Shown: piece by piece, positions 25,530-37,228 of the stretch | Layout: every line of letters starts with the position of its first letter | How positions within the stretch are numbered: the stretch's first letter is position 1 | Assembly (NCBI GenBank): GCA_024138025.1 | Contig: JAMXBD010004227.1 | Span: 1 to 64,000 of the forward strand | Direction: 5' to 3' | DNA length: 64,000 nucleotides | Source: Combretum micranthum | Taxonomy: Eukaryota; Streptophyta; Magnoliopsida; Myrtales; Combretaceae | The notes under the pieces: generated by a model | The model's database searches: none | What the model was told of the DNA's origin: nothing | What the model saw: only the letters and a program-made list of their open reading frames with translations | Translations under genes and position numbers: made by a program

Positions 25530-26030
25530 CTTTAATGAGTCTTAATTTTTATTTTAAATTATTAGTCTTTAATTTCATATTTATTAGTCTTTAATGTCAT
25601 TAGATTACTTTCATATTAAGATAATTAGATATAGAAAATCCTTTTGTCATATTTATTAGTCTTATTATCATATTTAGTAATTAGTCATTTTGTCATTAAT
25701 TAGGTCTTTTGGGGAACTATTATAAATACCCCCTTTATATTGAGATTCATCAGTTTTGGGATATTTGACAAACTTGTTTTCAGAGTTTTCTCATTTTTCC
25801 TTATCAATCAATTGTTTGATTGTGGCGAGATCCCATTCTTATTGATCCTTGTGATCATGGTGAACAACCCGTTCTTATCAATCTTTAGATTGTGGCGAAC
25901 AACCCACTTTAGCTAATTTGTGCATCATATCAAATTAGTTAGATGTAGTTTAGGTTATTGTTGGTGTGTCATATCCAATAGTAAGGCTATCCATATCCTT
26001 TAATTTCTTGTATTCTAAACACAAAAGCCA
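25530..26030 (+). mobile_element. LTR-like promoter region
   Basis: TTA/AGTCTTTAAT repeats lead to a TATA box (TATAAATA, 25,721-25,728). Downstream are repeated modules with GATTGTGGCGA and GAACAACCC at about 25,817-25,902. This TATA-plus-short-repeat leader is common in plant Ty3/gypsy LTRs. The termini, primer-binding site and target duplication were not identified. Confidence 0.4.
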
Positions 26031-27084
26031 TAAAAATAGCATTTTTATTTTGTATGAACATTCGATTAGTGAGATTTGCTGTGTGCTTGTTTAAGATCAC
26101 TGTGTCTAGAGTTTTAAGCACATCAGTCTGTGTATTGTTACAATGCCACCAATAGTTGGATCCACTCCGGTACTTACTCCAATACTTGCATAAATATTTT
26201 TTATGAATTGGTGATAGTTCACATTGACCCTCACTTTTATAACCTTGCCTTGCACCCTCCCTCCCCTTCGGGTCATCAAGCCCCTGTTATATTGTGACCT
26301 ATACTTACCATCTACGATATTTTTATGGGAGTAGATGATAAATCTAACAAAATTAGCCATTTCAAACATATCCACATCACACCATAAACATTAGATCATA
26401 AGAGTCACATGCTAAACTATATGCATTGTGAGTTAGGCAACTTAGTTATAGAATTATACTTTCCCTCATTCTATACTTTCCATCTACAAACTTTGCTTAA
26501 ACCTCTTTTAGACATTTCACCAAGCAAATGGTATACAATGTTGAGATTTCAAAACAAGAAATATTAATACCTTACAATGCAACTAAACAAATCATTACAT
26601 TCTCTCACACACATGCTACTCCATTCATAATTTCAACTTCAACAAATATACATAAAAAATTTCCATGTTGCAACATTTAGGGTTTCCACAATATAAAAGA
26701 ATGGATAAAGTAAAATAAGAAAAAAAAAAAGAAGTAAGAATAAAATGACATTATCTAAGAGTAAGAAAAAAAGAGAGAGAAATTGAGCATAGTAGATGTT
26801 GGGAGATGTGAATTAGATGTAGAGAAGTGAGCATTGGAGAGCAGGAATGAAAGGAAGGAAAGAGTCAAACATTGTGTTTATTATTTTATATTTGAGCAAG
26901 TATTTTGTGTTATTTTGTGCACGAGTAAAATAGTTGTAGTTAGCATGCCCCTTCGTCTTTTTCTAAAATAACACGAAGACTCATACTGCATATAGGCCTT
27001 CAATGTAATTAGAGGATGTCCACATAACATGTACCTTCGGTTGTATATTATGTGATTTCTTTACAAATTTAAAGGCTAAGTTTT
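26031..27084. other. Intergenic DNA; unassigned minus-strand frame
   Basis: An 89-codon minus-strand frame (26,106-26,375) has a better-balanced composition than most frames here (basic, with a GRVQGKVIKVRVNV stretch), but I recognise no domain and see no promoter. The rest is A+T rich with purine runs at 26,720-26,870. Confidence 0.35.
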
Positions 27085-28290
27085 CAAGGTACCTAAATTT
27101 TTTAATATAAAGGAATTGCAGCTAAATAAAATTTTCCTCATAAAAATACCTAAACTTTTTAATCTTGCATCCATGATACTTTGACCGGAATTTGCCAAAA
27201 GCCTGGCAATATACTGATGTGTAGGAAATCTTTATTAATTTTTTTCTATTTCTTACATGCATTTTTTTTCTTTTTCTTTTTCACTTTCCTCTCTTTCTCT
27301 CTCTCTCTTTTCCCTTTTTCTCTCTTTATATTCTTCTTCTTCTTCTTCTTCTTCTTCTTCTTCCCCCATTAAAAATAAAAAATAAAAACAAGAAACCTAA
27401 ATCAAACATCTCCATAAAAAATCAAAACAAAAACCCAAATCAGTAAAAAAAAAAAAACGAAATGCATTAGATCAAAGGTGCTTCCTTCGAATGCGGTATT
27501 CAAATCATAATACACAAAACTTAGATTGATTGATCCATTAGAGTGACAGAGAGATGGTGATTTTAAGTTTTTTTTTTTTTTTTTAATTTACTTGGAGTAT
27601 GAGAGAGAGCATCCTAAATAAGAAAATCTATATATATCAATATATGTTTAGAAATAATAGCCGATCTACTTAATATTTCATATTGAAAAAAGCTTCTTCG
27701 CTTGAAAAGTATATCGCGACAATTATTGACATTTCTTTTTAAGTTAAAATAGCACATTACTGGCTAAAGATGAAACATATATAAATAAAATAAAATAAAA
27801 CATCACATATTGAAGTCGAGCATGTAATTCTTAAGATGAATCCAAATGGAATGACCATGACCGCCTTCGAAGGAAGCACCTTTGATTTAATGCATTTGAG
27901 TTGTTTTTCTTTTCACCAATTTGGGTTTTTCGGTTTTTTTTAAATTTTTTATGGAGTTGTTTGATTTACGTTTCTTGTTTTAATTTTTTTTTTTAATATA
28001 AGAAGAAGAATGAGAAAAAGAGAAGAGTACATAAAGAGAGGTGGAAGAGAGAGAGAGAGGAAAATGAAAAAAAAAAAAGAAGAAAAGACAAAATATGCTA
28101 CGTAGGAAATAGAAAAATATTTTTTTAATAGAGATTTCGCAATTTTAGCATTCGTCGAGCTTTTGATCAGATTTTAGCTAAAAGTACCGTAGGTGTAAGA
28201 TGTAAAAAATTTAAGGTATTTTTGTGGGTAAAAATTTTATTTACTTATAGTTTTGTTATATTTAAAAAGTTTAGATATCATCAATAAAAC
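27085..28290. mobile_element. Foldback element, arms about 430 bp
   Basis: 27,085-27,500 is an imperfect inverted copy of 27,855-28,290, separated by about 355 bp. Matching landmarks include AAAGGTGCTTCCTTCGAA (27,475 and, inverted, 27,866), ACAAGAAACCTAAATCAAAC, and a CTCTCT/TTCTTC pyrimidine tract facing a GAGAGA/AAGAAG purine tract. There is no coding frame. Arm length relative to total size fits a foldback or long-TIR MITE. Outer ends are approximate and no target duplication was found. Confidence 0.7.
27328..27363. repeat. (TTC)n microsatellite
   Basis: About ten uninterrupted TTC units lie in the left arm of the foldback element. The 63-codon frame at 27,181-27,372 that reads it as poly-Phe is not a gene. 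Confidence 0.9.
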
Positions 28291-28429
28291 TGACCAAAAT
28301 TTGAAAGTGCATCTGCATTATGTGCTTTCGATGCCTATATTGGAAAAAAAAACTTTTTAAATAGCCTTATTTTAGATTTTCCTTTTCATACCGATACCAT
28401 TTTCGTACTAAAGCCGTCTAAATGGTGTG

Positions 28430-29015
28430 ACAACTGATTTGGGTCGATGTTCACAACTTCTTAGAGGTTGTTATCAGGTAATCAAGCAGTAATTTTGGTT
28501 TAGTCTAGTGTGTGAGGTAACTTGAAAGGGTTTTTAATGGTAGTTTCAAGGCACATTGAAGGTGAACATGTTGTGGAGTTAGATTGGAGGTAGAGTGATA
28601 TAATGGTTTGTGGTGGTGTTTAGGTGTTGATGCGGTAATGATGTTTTAGGATTGCATGTTTCTGGTGGTTTGTTTAGTTGGTTGGTGTGTTCTTGGCAAG
28701 GTAGTCAATGGTATTAGGTTCAGCATGTGGGTGTTAGGTTGAAGTGTATACACATGTTTGCTTTACAGCTTTGGTGCCAGTGAATATGTTTTAGTGGAGT
28801 GGCAGGTTGTTCAGCAGTAGGTTTTCTAGGTTCCTAGTGATAAGTGTTTATTTGTTTGGATTATGTCTGTACCAAGGTGGTAGATGTGGTTAGTCAAGAA
28901 AGGATAATTAGAGTTTGGTTGTAGTGGCGTCAATAGAGGTAGGTTGGGTTAGTTTCTAGGTTTGTAGCGTGTGTGTTCAATAGCTATAGCTGAGAGGGGG
29001 TAGTATTGATGTTTT
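28430..29015 (+). other. Strand-asymmetric G/T-rich island
   Basis: About 580 bp in which the plus strand is conspicuously rich in G and T (repeated GGTTGG, TGGTGGT, TAGGTTG) and poor in C. It ends in a (GA)n run. No open frame or known repeat is apparent. It may be a transcribed non-coding relic or the tail of a degraded element. Confidence 0.5.
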
Positions 29016-29018
29016 CGA

Positions 29019-29041
29019 AGAGAGAGAGAGAGAGAGAGAGA
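29019..29041. repeat. (GA)n microsatellite
   Basis: About 11 GA units directly terminate the G/T-rich island. Confidence 0.9.
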
Positions 29042-29429
29042 TTTACTACAATAGTAGTTTTGGCCATTTAATGGCCATTTCAAAAATATCAAAAGCCAAA
29101 ATTGAACTTTTGATTTCTATGGGAAAAAATAACAAGTTCGATAATCTTCAAGAACTGACTTTACAAATTTGTCTGTTGTAGATACCCATTTTTGCTCAAT
29201 TAAGCTTAAAAATATATGAATAGGAATATTTATATATTTTAGTATATGATAAAAATAAAATATTATATTAGACTTAAAGTTCCACAATTTAGATATTTTC
29301 AATAGCATAAAATTTATTTTTTATAAGCTTTAGAAAATGATTTGAGTTTAATGTAATTTTTATCATATACTTAATTTAAGATTTATTTAATTAGTCCCAA
29401 ATTATACCTTTGTTTCAAAAAAAAAAAAA

Positions 29430-30290
29430 AAATCGGATGCTTCTTCAAGAAGCACTCGTGTAGATCAACTCACTGGAGCTATTTAGGCTCCATTTTTTAC
29501 CTAATTTGAATTGCAATTTCACCAAATTGATGGTGAAATTATAAACTAGACTTGGAGTAGTTTCTATTGATACCATGCTAAGTTAAATCAAGGGGGAAAT
29601 TGGGAAAAAACAACTTTGCACTTTCCAAAATATCAAAATTTGACACGAATTTGTATATTTTAAGTAACTAGATTGATATGGAAAGCTTCTAATACAAGTA
29701 GAAGATGTCAATATCTGATTTAATTAGAAAGTTATGCACAAAATTGGCAAAAGCCCTAAATTCATGCTAAAATTGACCCAAAAAACCTTAGATAATTAAT
29801 TGATAAAATTAGTAAGTTTTAAGCACGAAATCAAAACCTTAACACTATAAATAGGACATGTGTCCTCATTCAGCAAGGTTTGACTCTCAATTTACCTTAG
29901 TCTTTCAATTTGTATTCTTAGTTGAAAACTAAGGTTTTTGTATCTAATTCTTTGATTTCTTGTTTGATAGCAAAAATTGAGCAAATTGGATCCCATAGAA
30001 GCCTCAGGGGCTCAAGATCTGTAGTTGGGTGACTTAGATCACTTCAGAAGTGCCAGAATCTACCGCGACGAAGTCCACAGCCGCCACCGCTCCCTCTAGG
30101 CTATAGAACCACCGTCTAATGTCATTCTTGGACTAAAAAAATGTCACCGGAGTTTTCACTACTTCTCCCTTAGCCTGATCAAACAAGCTGCCATCGCCGC
30201 GCTACCCTTCAATACCTGATCTAACTTGATCTACTAAAGATTCAATTGCATGCCGGCAGTCATCAAACAGGTAATTCCTCCTGCTTGTTT
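29430..30290 (+). mobile_element. LTR-like promoter block, family C copy 2
   Basis: Related to 13,560-14,450: both share ACTTGGAGTAGTTTC, the ATTTAATTAGAAAGTT segment and CACTATAAATAGGACA (TATA, about 29,851). The leader continues through a more G+C-rich stretch (30,050-30,260) to a splice-donor-like CAGGTAATTC at 30,269. It abuts duplicated block X copy A. Confidence 0.5.
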
Positions 30291-30359
30291 TCCTTTTTTA
30301 TTTAACAGCAGCAACAGCAACAACGATGACGACGACACGATAAAAATAATTTAAAAAAA

Positions 30360-32430
30360 TAAAAAATATGGTGTTATTAGGATAGTAATATTATGTGTTT
30401 TTGGGAATCTAACGTACTTGTAATAAATAGTAATGGTTTTTTTTTTCGTGAATATTTGCATTTTTAAGTTTGTATTATAAATTTGTTATAAAAAATTCCT
30501 TTATACAATAGAATTTTGTAAATATGAGATTTTCACCATTTTATGTACATATTCTATTGATTTTGTTTTCTCTACCATGACATATTGATAACTTGTGATG
30601 TTTGCCATAATAATAGATGTGTCAGACATGAAAATCTTGATTTGACTAAAATTTGAAATTCATATATAAGATCTCATTATACCATAGTTCTTTGAATTTC
30701 TAATTCCTGTGAATATTTAATTACATGTACATACATATTCATAATTTCATAATTGAGATCTTGTTAATAGACATAATTATAAGAGATCGCGTTGATGAAT
30801 TAGAATATATTGATGATCCTCATAGAAATCAAAAACTTCATATGTAGATTGCACTGATGTACTTGATATGATATGCTGTCATGTGTGACTTTATTGTTCA
30901 AAATTCTTTTGTCACTTAGGTAACGTTTGGTTACAATTTTTCATGATACTGGACTAGACAAAGTCATTGTACCACATTTGGTTTACAAAATATATTTGAG
31001 AGTGGACAAAACTTTCTTTAGGGGACTGGACAAAACTTAAAGTTTTTATCCCTCATATTTTATGGAACAAAAATATTGGAACTATATAAAAATAAAATTT
31101 CTTATTAAAAATTTGTCAAGTGTTGTCCTATATCATGCATATCCAATGTGATATAAGATAATTGTGTGTCCAGTACTTCTTCTTGTCTTGTGCTGTTCAG
31201 TCTTTTTTGTCTGTTCAGTTCTTGCAACCAAACACTACCTTAGAAAAATTGATTTTCATGAAATAATAAAATCTAAATTACTATATCTTAGGATCCATAT
31301 CACTTAAAAGGATAATTTTGTAAAAAAAAAAAAAAATTAAATTTAATGATCTTAAAGTGGAAAGAATTCAAATTTAAAATTAACTAGCAAACTAAATTTT
31401 TCTTAAAAGAGCTACATGATATCTGATTTCGAATAGCAAGTATGTAGGCACCTAATAGACGACTCTAAAAAAAGAAAAAATTATTTTTGTAAACTTGATG
31501 TAGATGTTGTTCCTCAATTTATTGCATGAAATTATTAAATTTCCTTTTTTTGTAAGATATGATATGCTTGGCTTATCTTATAAATATTAGTGGAATTGGA
31601 AAGTATGTTAGTAATCTTGTAAATCATGATAAAATATGAAAATAAACATTTTGTGTATATGTTTTAAATATTAGAAAGAAATATAATTTAGGATATTTAA
31701 GGGAACAATATAAATTTGGAATTTTAAATGAGGTAACCGTTTATGTTTTAATAGGATAGCGGCTCATGAATTTCTGATAGTTTTTTTTTTAAACTTTTTT
31801 GGCACATCAATAGCAAAATTACGGTCAATTTACCCAATCATCCTAATTTATTTTTTTCTAACTTTAGTTAGGTGATGACTCCAAAATTTTTTAAAATTGA
31901 AAGTTTCTTTTAATTCTTAGTTGATGATTTATATTAAACGAGTTAGGATTTATTGTAAATCGGATTAAAGAAAATTAAATTGAAAACTAAAATTAAGGCT
32001 TGACATTTGCGATAAATATGAGCTCAAAAAAACTTGTTTTTTTCTTAATGGCATATGCCCTCTTTGGAGAATATGACATGCAAGGGTACGAATACACATG
32101 CTAATAATCCGAAAAAAGAAGAATCTTCTTACATCAACTTTCAAGCCCAAAACTTGTCTCTTGCTAAACCAAACCTCATCCACTAAACTGAACTTTGTCT
32201 TCATATTCTTTTTGCAATTGAAATACGCTTAAATTATAACAACTAGGCCCTACACAAATTTGTGCAAATTCAGCCTAAATGGAAATGCGTCAGATGCCTA
32301 TTTTAAATTACAAATTCAGTCTAATGCTTTATAAAATGAATATAGGAACCTAATTTTCAAACATTTACTATTATTAGGACCTACTTGCCAAACCTATGCA
32401 CATATCTCATATATTATGTTTTGTATATTA
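30360..32430 (+). repeat. Duplicated block X, copy A
   Basis: First part of a roughly 3-kb unit that continues at 39,479 after a 7-kb insertion. It aligns closely with 40,441-40,583 followed by 52,890-54,480, for example TCTACCATGACATATTGATA and GATAACTTGTGATGTTTGCC. The right portion (32,020-32,430) shares GCCCTCTTTGGAGAA and AACTAGGCCCTACACAAATT with copy B. No conserved coding frame is seen; the 79-codon minus frame at 31,965-32,204 is not preserved in copy B. Confidence 0.75.
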
Positions 32431-33400
32431 AATATATCATTAGGCATATACATATATTCTAAAAATATATAATTTTTTTTTTCTTTTCTCCCTTTTTAAT
32501 TTTTTTTCTCTTTTTTAATTTCCTACAAATACTTTATCTACAATTTATATAAACCTATTTGGCTAAAGAGGGGCAGTTTTCCATTTTTATTTTCTAAATT
32601 TTTTAGTTTTCAATTTGCCAAACTTTTTTTCTATTATCTTTTTTAATTTTCTACTTTTAGTTTTTTTTTTCTTTTCTCTTTAAGGGGTAGAAATGGAGTG
32701 TCTACACAAGCCTAAGCAATAACAACATCTATATCAACTTTGTACGAAGCATTTAGCCACTTATAATAATTGGTAATATAGGAAGGTTCGAGCAAATGCT
32801 TCTTGCTTTCACTATGACTTCATGAACAATGGAACATATTTCTTTCGATTGTTCCTAGGTTCCACCAGTATGGTTTTTTGCTGCAATTTTCAAGTTGATT
32901 TATACGACACTTCAAGAGTGGATAGATGGCTTAACTCATGGCTTTCCTTAAGTCAACTCACTCTTTACAATATTAAGGATATACTCAAATCTTTTGCAAT
33001 AGAGGAACATGTTTACTTTCAAAAACTGTGAACCCTCTCCTTCAACTGTTATCTTAAGTATTCTACTCAAATTTCAAGAATGCAGTGTTTTTCTTTTTTT
33101 TTAATCGAATTCTTTTGCTCTACCCATATCATCTCTTGGTATAGATTAGGCTAGAGAAGACGAACATGATTCACCATGTCTACATTAGTTTTAAGTCATA
33201 TAGGAAGCAAAGGTTCCCACAATTTGAGTATTAGGAAATGGCAAGAGATTGATTAGTTTATACCTAAAACAAAGTCAAGTTAATTGTGAAGCAATGAAGT
33301 ATTAAACAACATTACCAAGCTGGAGTTAGCTTGTAATGATCATTTGCAGCTAGCATTTTCCAATTCATTAGCTATCGTTTTGACTTGAGCTTTCTTTTTT
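32431..33400. other. Inserted DNA left of copia remnant
   Basis: T-rich stretches at 32,465-32,660 are followed by unassigned DNA. A 69-codon frame at 32,822-33,031 shows no domain. Absence of this DNA from the paralogous copy B marks it as part of the 7-kb insertion, or as several stacked insertions. Confidence 0.45.
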
Positions 33401-33439
33401 GACTTTGTGGCTTCCTAGACTCTTCTTGTAACTGCCTCC

Positions 33440-33596
33440 AATAGCAGCCGACTTTGGCATCTATAAAAGGACTCATGTCCTTCCATTTGTACAATAATTT
33501 TCAATATATGATATAATGAAATAATCTGTATTAGTCTATATTCCTCTCTCGCCTCCATCTTATGATTTCCTGTAATTAATATTATTATACCCAACA
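33440..33596 (+). mobile_element. 5' LTR end of copia element
   Basis: A TATA box (TATAAAAG, 33,462-33,469) and a leader run to TATACCCAACA, whose CAACA end is typical of Ty1/copia LTRs. The primer-binding site follows six bases later. The expected TGTTGGGTAT start was not found, so the LTR is truncated or diverged at its left end. Confidence 0.6.
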
Positions 33597-33602
33597 TATT
33601 TT

Positions 33603-33615
33603 TGGTATCAGAGCC
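33603..33615 (+). other. Primer-binding site (initiator tRNA-Met type)
   Basis: TGGTATCAGAGCC is complementary to the 3' end of plant initiator tRNA-Met, the usual primer of Ty1/copia reverse transcription. It lies just inside the 5' LTR end. Confidence 0.85.
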
Positions 33616-33675
33616 AAACCCCTTTTACTATAGATATACCCAAACACTCAAACACTATATACACATACCATTACT

Positions 33676-34695
33676 ATGGTATCAATAAGCAAGAATGCCA
33701 CGTTTAGTTTTTCCCAACAAGGTATTCCCATGTTTATAGATGAAAAATATAATATATGGAGTACTATGATGAGAACATTATTTATCTCACAAGATTTTGG
33801 GATATTATTGATGAATGTTATGAAACCGTTATTGCTAGTCTAGAGGTAAAAGCAACTTGGATAGTACCTCAATGTAAAGAGGATCAAGAAAATGTCATGA
33901 AAGATGCAAAAGCATTGTCTTTCATATAACAAGGGGCTAGTCAATCAATTTTATCACAAATTATGGGTGTAATCTTATCACATGACGTATGGGAAATTTT
34001 AAGGAAGCAGTATGGAGGACATGATAAAGTCATATCAAATAAACTCCAAAATCTATGGAGAGAGTTTGATAATTTATTCATGAAAGATAATGAGGAGGTA
34101 CAAGAGTTCTTCTCAAGAGTTACTATTATCATTAATCAGAATAGAGGTTATGGTCATACAATTCCAGATAAGAGAATTGTTAAAAAGGTCTTGAGAAACT
34201 TGATATTTAAATTTGAGCATATTATTGCCGTTATTGAAGAATCCAAAGATATATCACAATTGTCTTTAGATGAGCTCATGGGATTGTTAGAAGCCTATGA
34301 AAAGCGTATGGGTAGATTTTTTACTCAAAATTTAAAGTAGGCTTTCCATTTGAAGGTTAATATCAATAGGCAACAAAGAAGCTGGCAAGATAAAAACGAA
34401 AATAGTAATGGGAGTTGCTCTAACTCTACTTGTGGACATGGTAGATATCAGAGTTTCCAAGGTGATAGTAGAGGAAGGGAATCTAGTTTGGGAAATGATT
34501 TGTCTCAATGCAAAATATGTAAGAAATTTGGGCACAAATCCAAGGATTGCCATTTTCGATGCAAAAATATAGAAATCCCAATCATTTTGAAAGGGATTGT
34601 TATTACAAGGATAGCAAAGATGATAAAAATGCAATTTTTTTTTTAAATATATCCAAATAAGTAGGTATTTTATTCTTGTATGAATGTTGAGCAAT
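33676..34695 (+). pseudogene. copia gag and nucleocapsid remnant
   Basis: Decayed capsid/nucleocapsid part of a Ty1/copia polyprotein. The likely start is ATG at 33,676. The frame breaks near 33,793 and meets a stop near 33,928. It then stays open through 33,963-34,340, with the gag-polypeptide pattern of copia elements (KLQNLWREFDNLFM near the start, VKKVLRNL in the middle). A CCHC zinc knuckle, CKICKKFGHKSKDC (C-x2-C-x4-H-x4-C), lies at 34,509-34,550 in a different frame. These domains bind and package element RNA. With stops and shifts, no functional protein can be made. Confidence 0.85.
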
Positions 34696-35230
34696 CATTC
34701 GAAAATACTTGATATGTTGATAGTGGATGCAGTAATCATATGATCGGGAATAAGGAGTGATTTGTAGAGTTCGATGAGAACTTTAAATTTGAAGTGAAGC
34801 TTGGACATGGTAAGACTCATGAAATCATGGGAAAAGGAGCTATTGTTGTAGGCATTAAAAGATGTAATTCAAAATTGATTTATGATGTTCATTATGTCTC
34901 CAAATTGACTTAGGATTTATTAAGTGTTGGCCAATTATTCAAAGAGTTTATGTGGTGAATTTTGATAATGGTGAGTGCATTGTTACTGGTAAGAAGAAAA
35001 ATTGCCTTGTTGCTTAAGTTGAGATGAGCATGAATAAAGTTTTTCCTTTATCTATACCTATAAATGAAGAATATGCTTTGCAAAGTGTGAAAAATGATGA
35101 ATCACACTTATGGCATTTGAGATATGACCATTTGAATTTTAAGGGACTTCATTTGTTGAAAAAGAAAAATGGTGATTGGGTTGCCAAATATTTCATCTCC
35201 TCAGCAAGTATGTGAAGGATGCATTTATGG
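34696..35230 (+). pseudogene. copia protease and pre-integrase remnant
   Basis: The aspartic-protease motif DSGCSNH is at 34,719-34,739. A stop lies three codons before it, where copia proteins usually have Trp. The pre-integrase segment (LWHLRYDHLN, about 35,107-35,136) carries the two His of the integrase zinc site. The matching Cys pair (CEGC) follows near 35,212 in another frame. The remnant was once part of the same polyprotein as its neighbours. Confidence 0.85.
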
Positions 35231-35259
35231 AAAATACATTGATTGTCATTCCCAAAAAC

Positions 35260-36050
35260 ATCATATAAGTTAAAGCTCCATTGAAGTTGGTTCATTCTGA
35301 TTTATTTGGATCAACAAGATCACCATCCTTAAATGGCTATATGTACTTTATTTTATTTGTTGATTATACAATGATAATGTGGATCTATTTCCTAAAGTAG
35401 AAGTTAGAAGCATTTGCCACTTTTCTCAAAATCAAAGCTATGACAGAAAGGCAAAGTGGTTATAAGTTAAAAATTCTGAGAACTGATCATGGAGGTGAAT
35501 ATCCCTCCAATGAATTTCAAAATTATTGCCAAGATGTTGGAATCAAAAGGCAACTGATTGTACGACATATTCCACAGTAAAATGATGTTGTTGAAAGGAA
35601 GAATCGTACTATAGTGGAGATGGCTAGAAGTATGCTCACACGGAAGGGTCTTCCAAATAGCTATTAGGGCGAAGCAGTCAATATTGCAGTATATATATTG
35701 AATAGATCACCTATAAAAGCAGTGCTCAATAAAACTCTTTATCAGGCTTAGCATAAGAGGAAACATCAAGTTAATCATATGAAGATTTTTTGATGTATTT
35801 CATTTTCTCTCTTTCCATCACAAAGAGAGAAAAATTTGATGAGAAAGGAGAAAAGTATGTTTTTGCTGGATACAGTGATGAATCTAAAGGATATCATCTT
35901 TTCAATCCTAAGAAAAATGAGTTGATTATATCAAGAGATGTCATATTTGATGAAGACAGTGCATTGGATTGGAAAGAGAAATATCCAATTATGGAAAGAA
36001 TTTTGCCTCCACAATCTAATGTTATGCAGCTAGATCATCAATGAAGTTTA
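35260..36050 (+). pseudogene. copia integrase remnant
   Basis: The catalytic DDE triad can be located: Asp in HSDLFG (35,299-35,301), Asp in RTDHGGEY (35,485-35,487) and Glu in VVERKNR (35,593-35,595). A stop codon precedes the last motif, where the family has Gln, and others lie in the linker. The segment after the core (35,790-36,044) reads KYVFAGYSDESKGYHLFNP, the usual copia region beyond integrase. The DNA-joining activity is lost. Confidence 0.85.
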
Positions 36051-36279
36051 AGAAAAAGTAATCCTGATACTCTTGGCACATCAGCACCAAAAGGCACACA
36101 AGAATTTTATCCATAATCAAAAAGTCTAATAAGAAAGGTACATTTTTTACATGATATTTATGAATCATGTGAATTTGCATTATTCTTTTGTGAACAACAA
36201 AAATATTAGGAAGTAGCAAAGGAAGAAACACGGATAAAAGCCATGGATGATGAAATGGCACACATTAGGAGGAATCATA

Positions 36280-36905
36280 CCTAGGAGCTTTTTGACCTTC
36301 CAAAAAATAAGGAGGTGATTGGATTAAATTCGGTTTGCAAGACCAAATATAATGAAGATGGTTCCATTAGAAGCATAAAGCTCGTCTTTTGCTGAGGATA
36401 TTCTCAACAACTAGGCATTGATTTTAATGAACATTTGCATTAGTTGCATAGATGGAGACCATAAGAATTGTTCTTGCATTAACAGCTCAATTGAAATTAC
36501 TAATATATTAACTAGATGTTAAAGTAACATTCTTAAATGGAGAATTGCAAGAGGAGGTCTATGTAAAATAGCCTAAAGGATATATTATTAAAGGAAAAGA
36601 AGATAAGGTGTATGGCTTGCATAAGGCACTGTATCGATTAAAACAGGCACCATAAACATAGAATAGCAAAATTGATAGCTATTTCTAGAGAAATGGTTTT
36701 TAGAGGAGTCAAAATGAACCTTCCCTTTACATAAAAAAAGAAGGTAGAAATGATTTCCCTATTTTGTGTTTGTATGTGGATGGCTTGATTTATATAGGTT
36801 CAAGTCAATCCATGTTAGATGAATTTAAAGTGGCAATGATGAAAGAATATGAGATGACTGATTTAGGTCTTATGAAATATTTTCTTAGAATTTTTGGATG
36901 ATTTG
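36280..36905 (+). pseudogene. copia reverse transcriptase remnant
   Basis: Recognisable RT blocks are LDVKVTFLNGELQEEVYVK (from about 36,513) and the catalytic box at 36,773-36,784, which reads YVDG instead of YVDD, so a metal-binding Asp is lost. Several in-frame stops are present. Similarity stops after MKYFLRI near 36,890. The RNase H domain and a matching 3' LTR are missing, so the element is truncated on the right. Confidence 0.85.
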
Positions 36906-36935
36906 TTGAAAAGATATCAAATGAGTAAATGCAAG

Positions 36936-37228
36936 TGTTGAAGTTTGTGACCCAATTTCTTTAACCGATTCTCATAGTTAAATGTTAATGAATGAATATT
37001 TGACTATACATTTATTATTCATTCATTATACATTTAAGAGTCATAATTTAGGCCTTTATTGGTTATGCTATAGGCATTTGAAGAAAACACATGACTTTTC
37101 AAATTCTGACTCTTGAGTTGGCCTCCATGCAAAATATATATGTGTTGTTTTGTTGTCCTTAGGATTTATGAGTTGTGTGAGATGTGAAATCACTTGTACG
37201 CATCCTCTTGTAATCCCCTTCTTCAACA
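36936..37228 (+). mobile_element. Possible short copia-type LTR
   Basis: It starts TGTTGAAG and ends CTTCAACA, a perfect 8-bp terminal inverted repeat, and is 293 bp long with a CTTGTAATCCCC segment near its end as in copia U5 regions. Its ends differ from the 5' LTR at 33,596, so it would belong to another family. No 5-bp target duplication is visible. Confidence 0.4.

Noticed and set aside
26106..26375. 89-codon minus-strand frame with even composition
   Set aside because: No recognisable domain and no gene context; kept only as a note in the surrounding region.
27181..27372. Poly-Phe frame
   Set aside because: Produced by the (TTC)n microsatellite in a foldback arm.
34332..34694. 120-codon minus-strand frame
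   Set aside because: Opposite-strand shadow of the copia nucleocapsid region.
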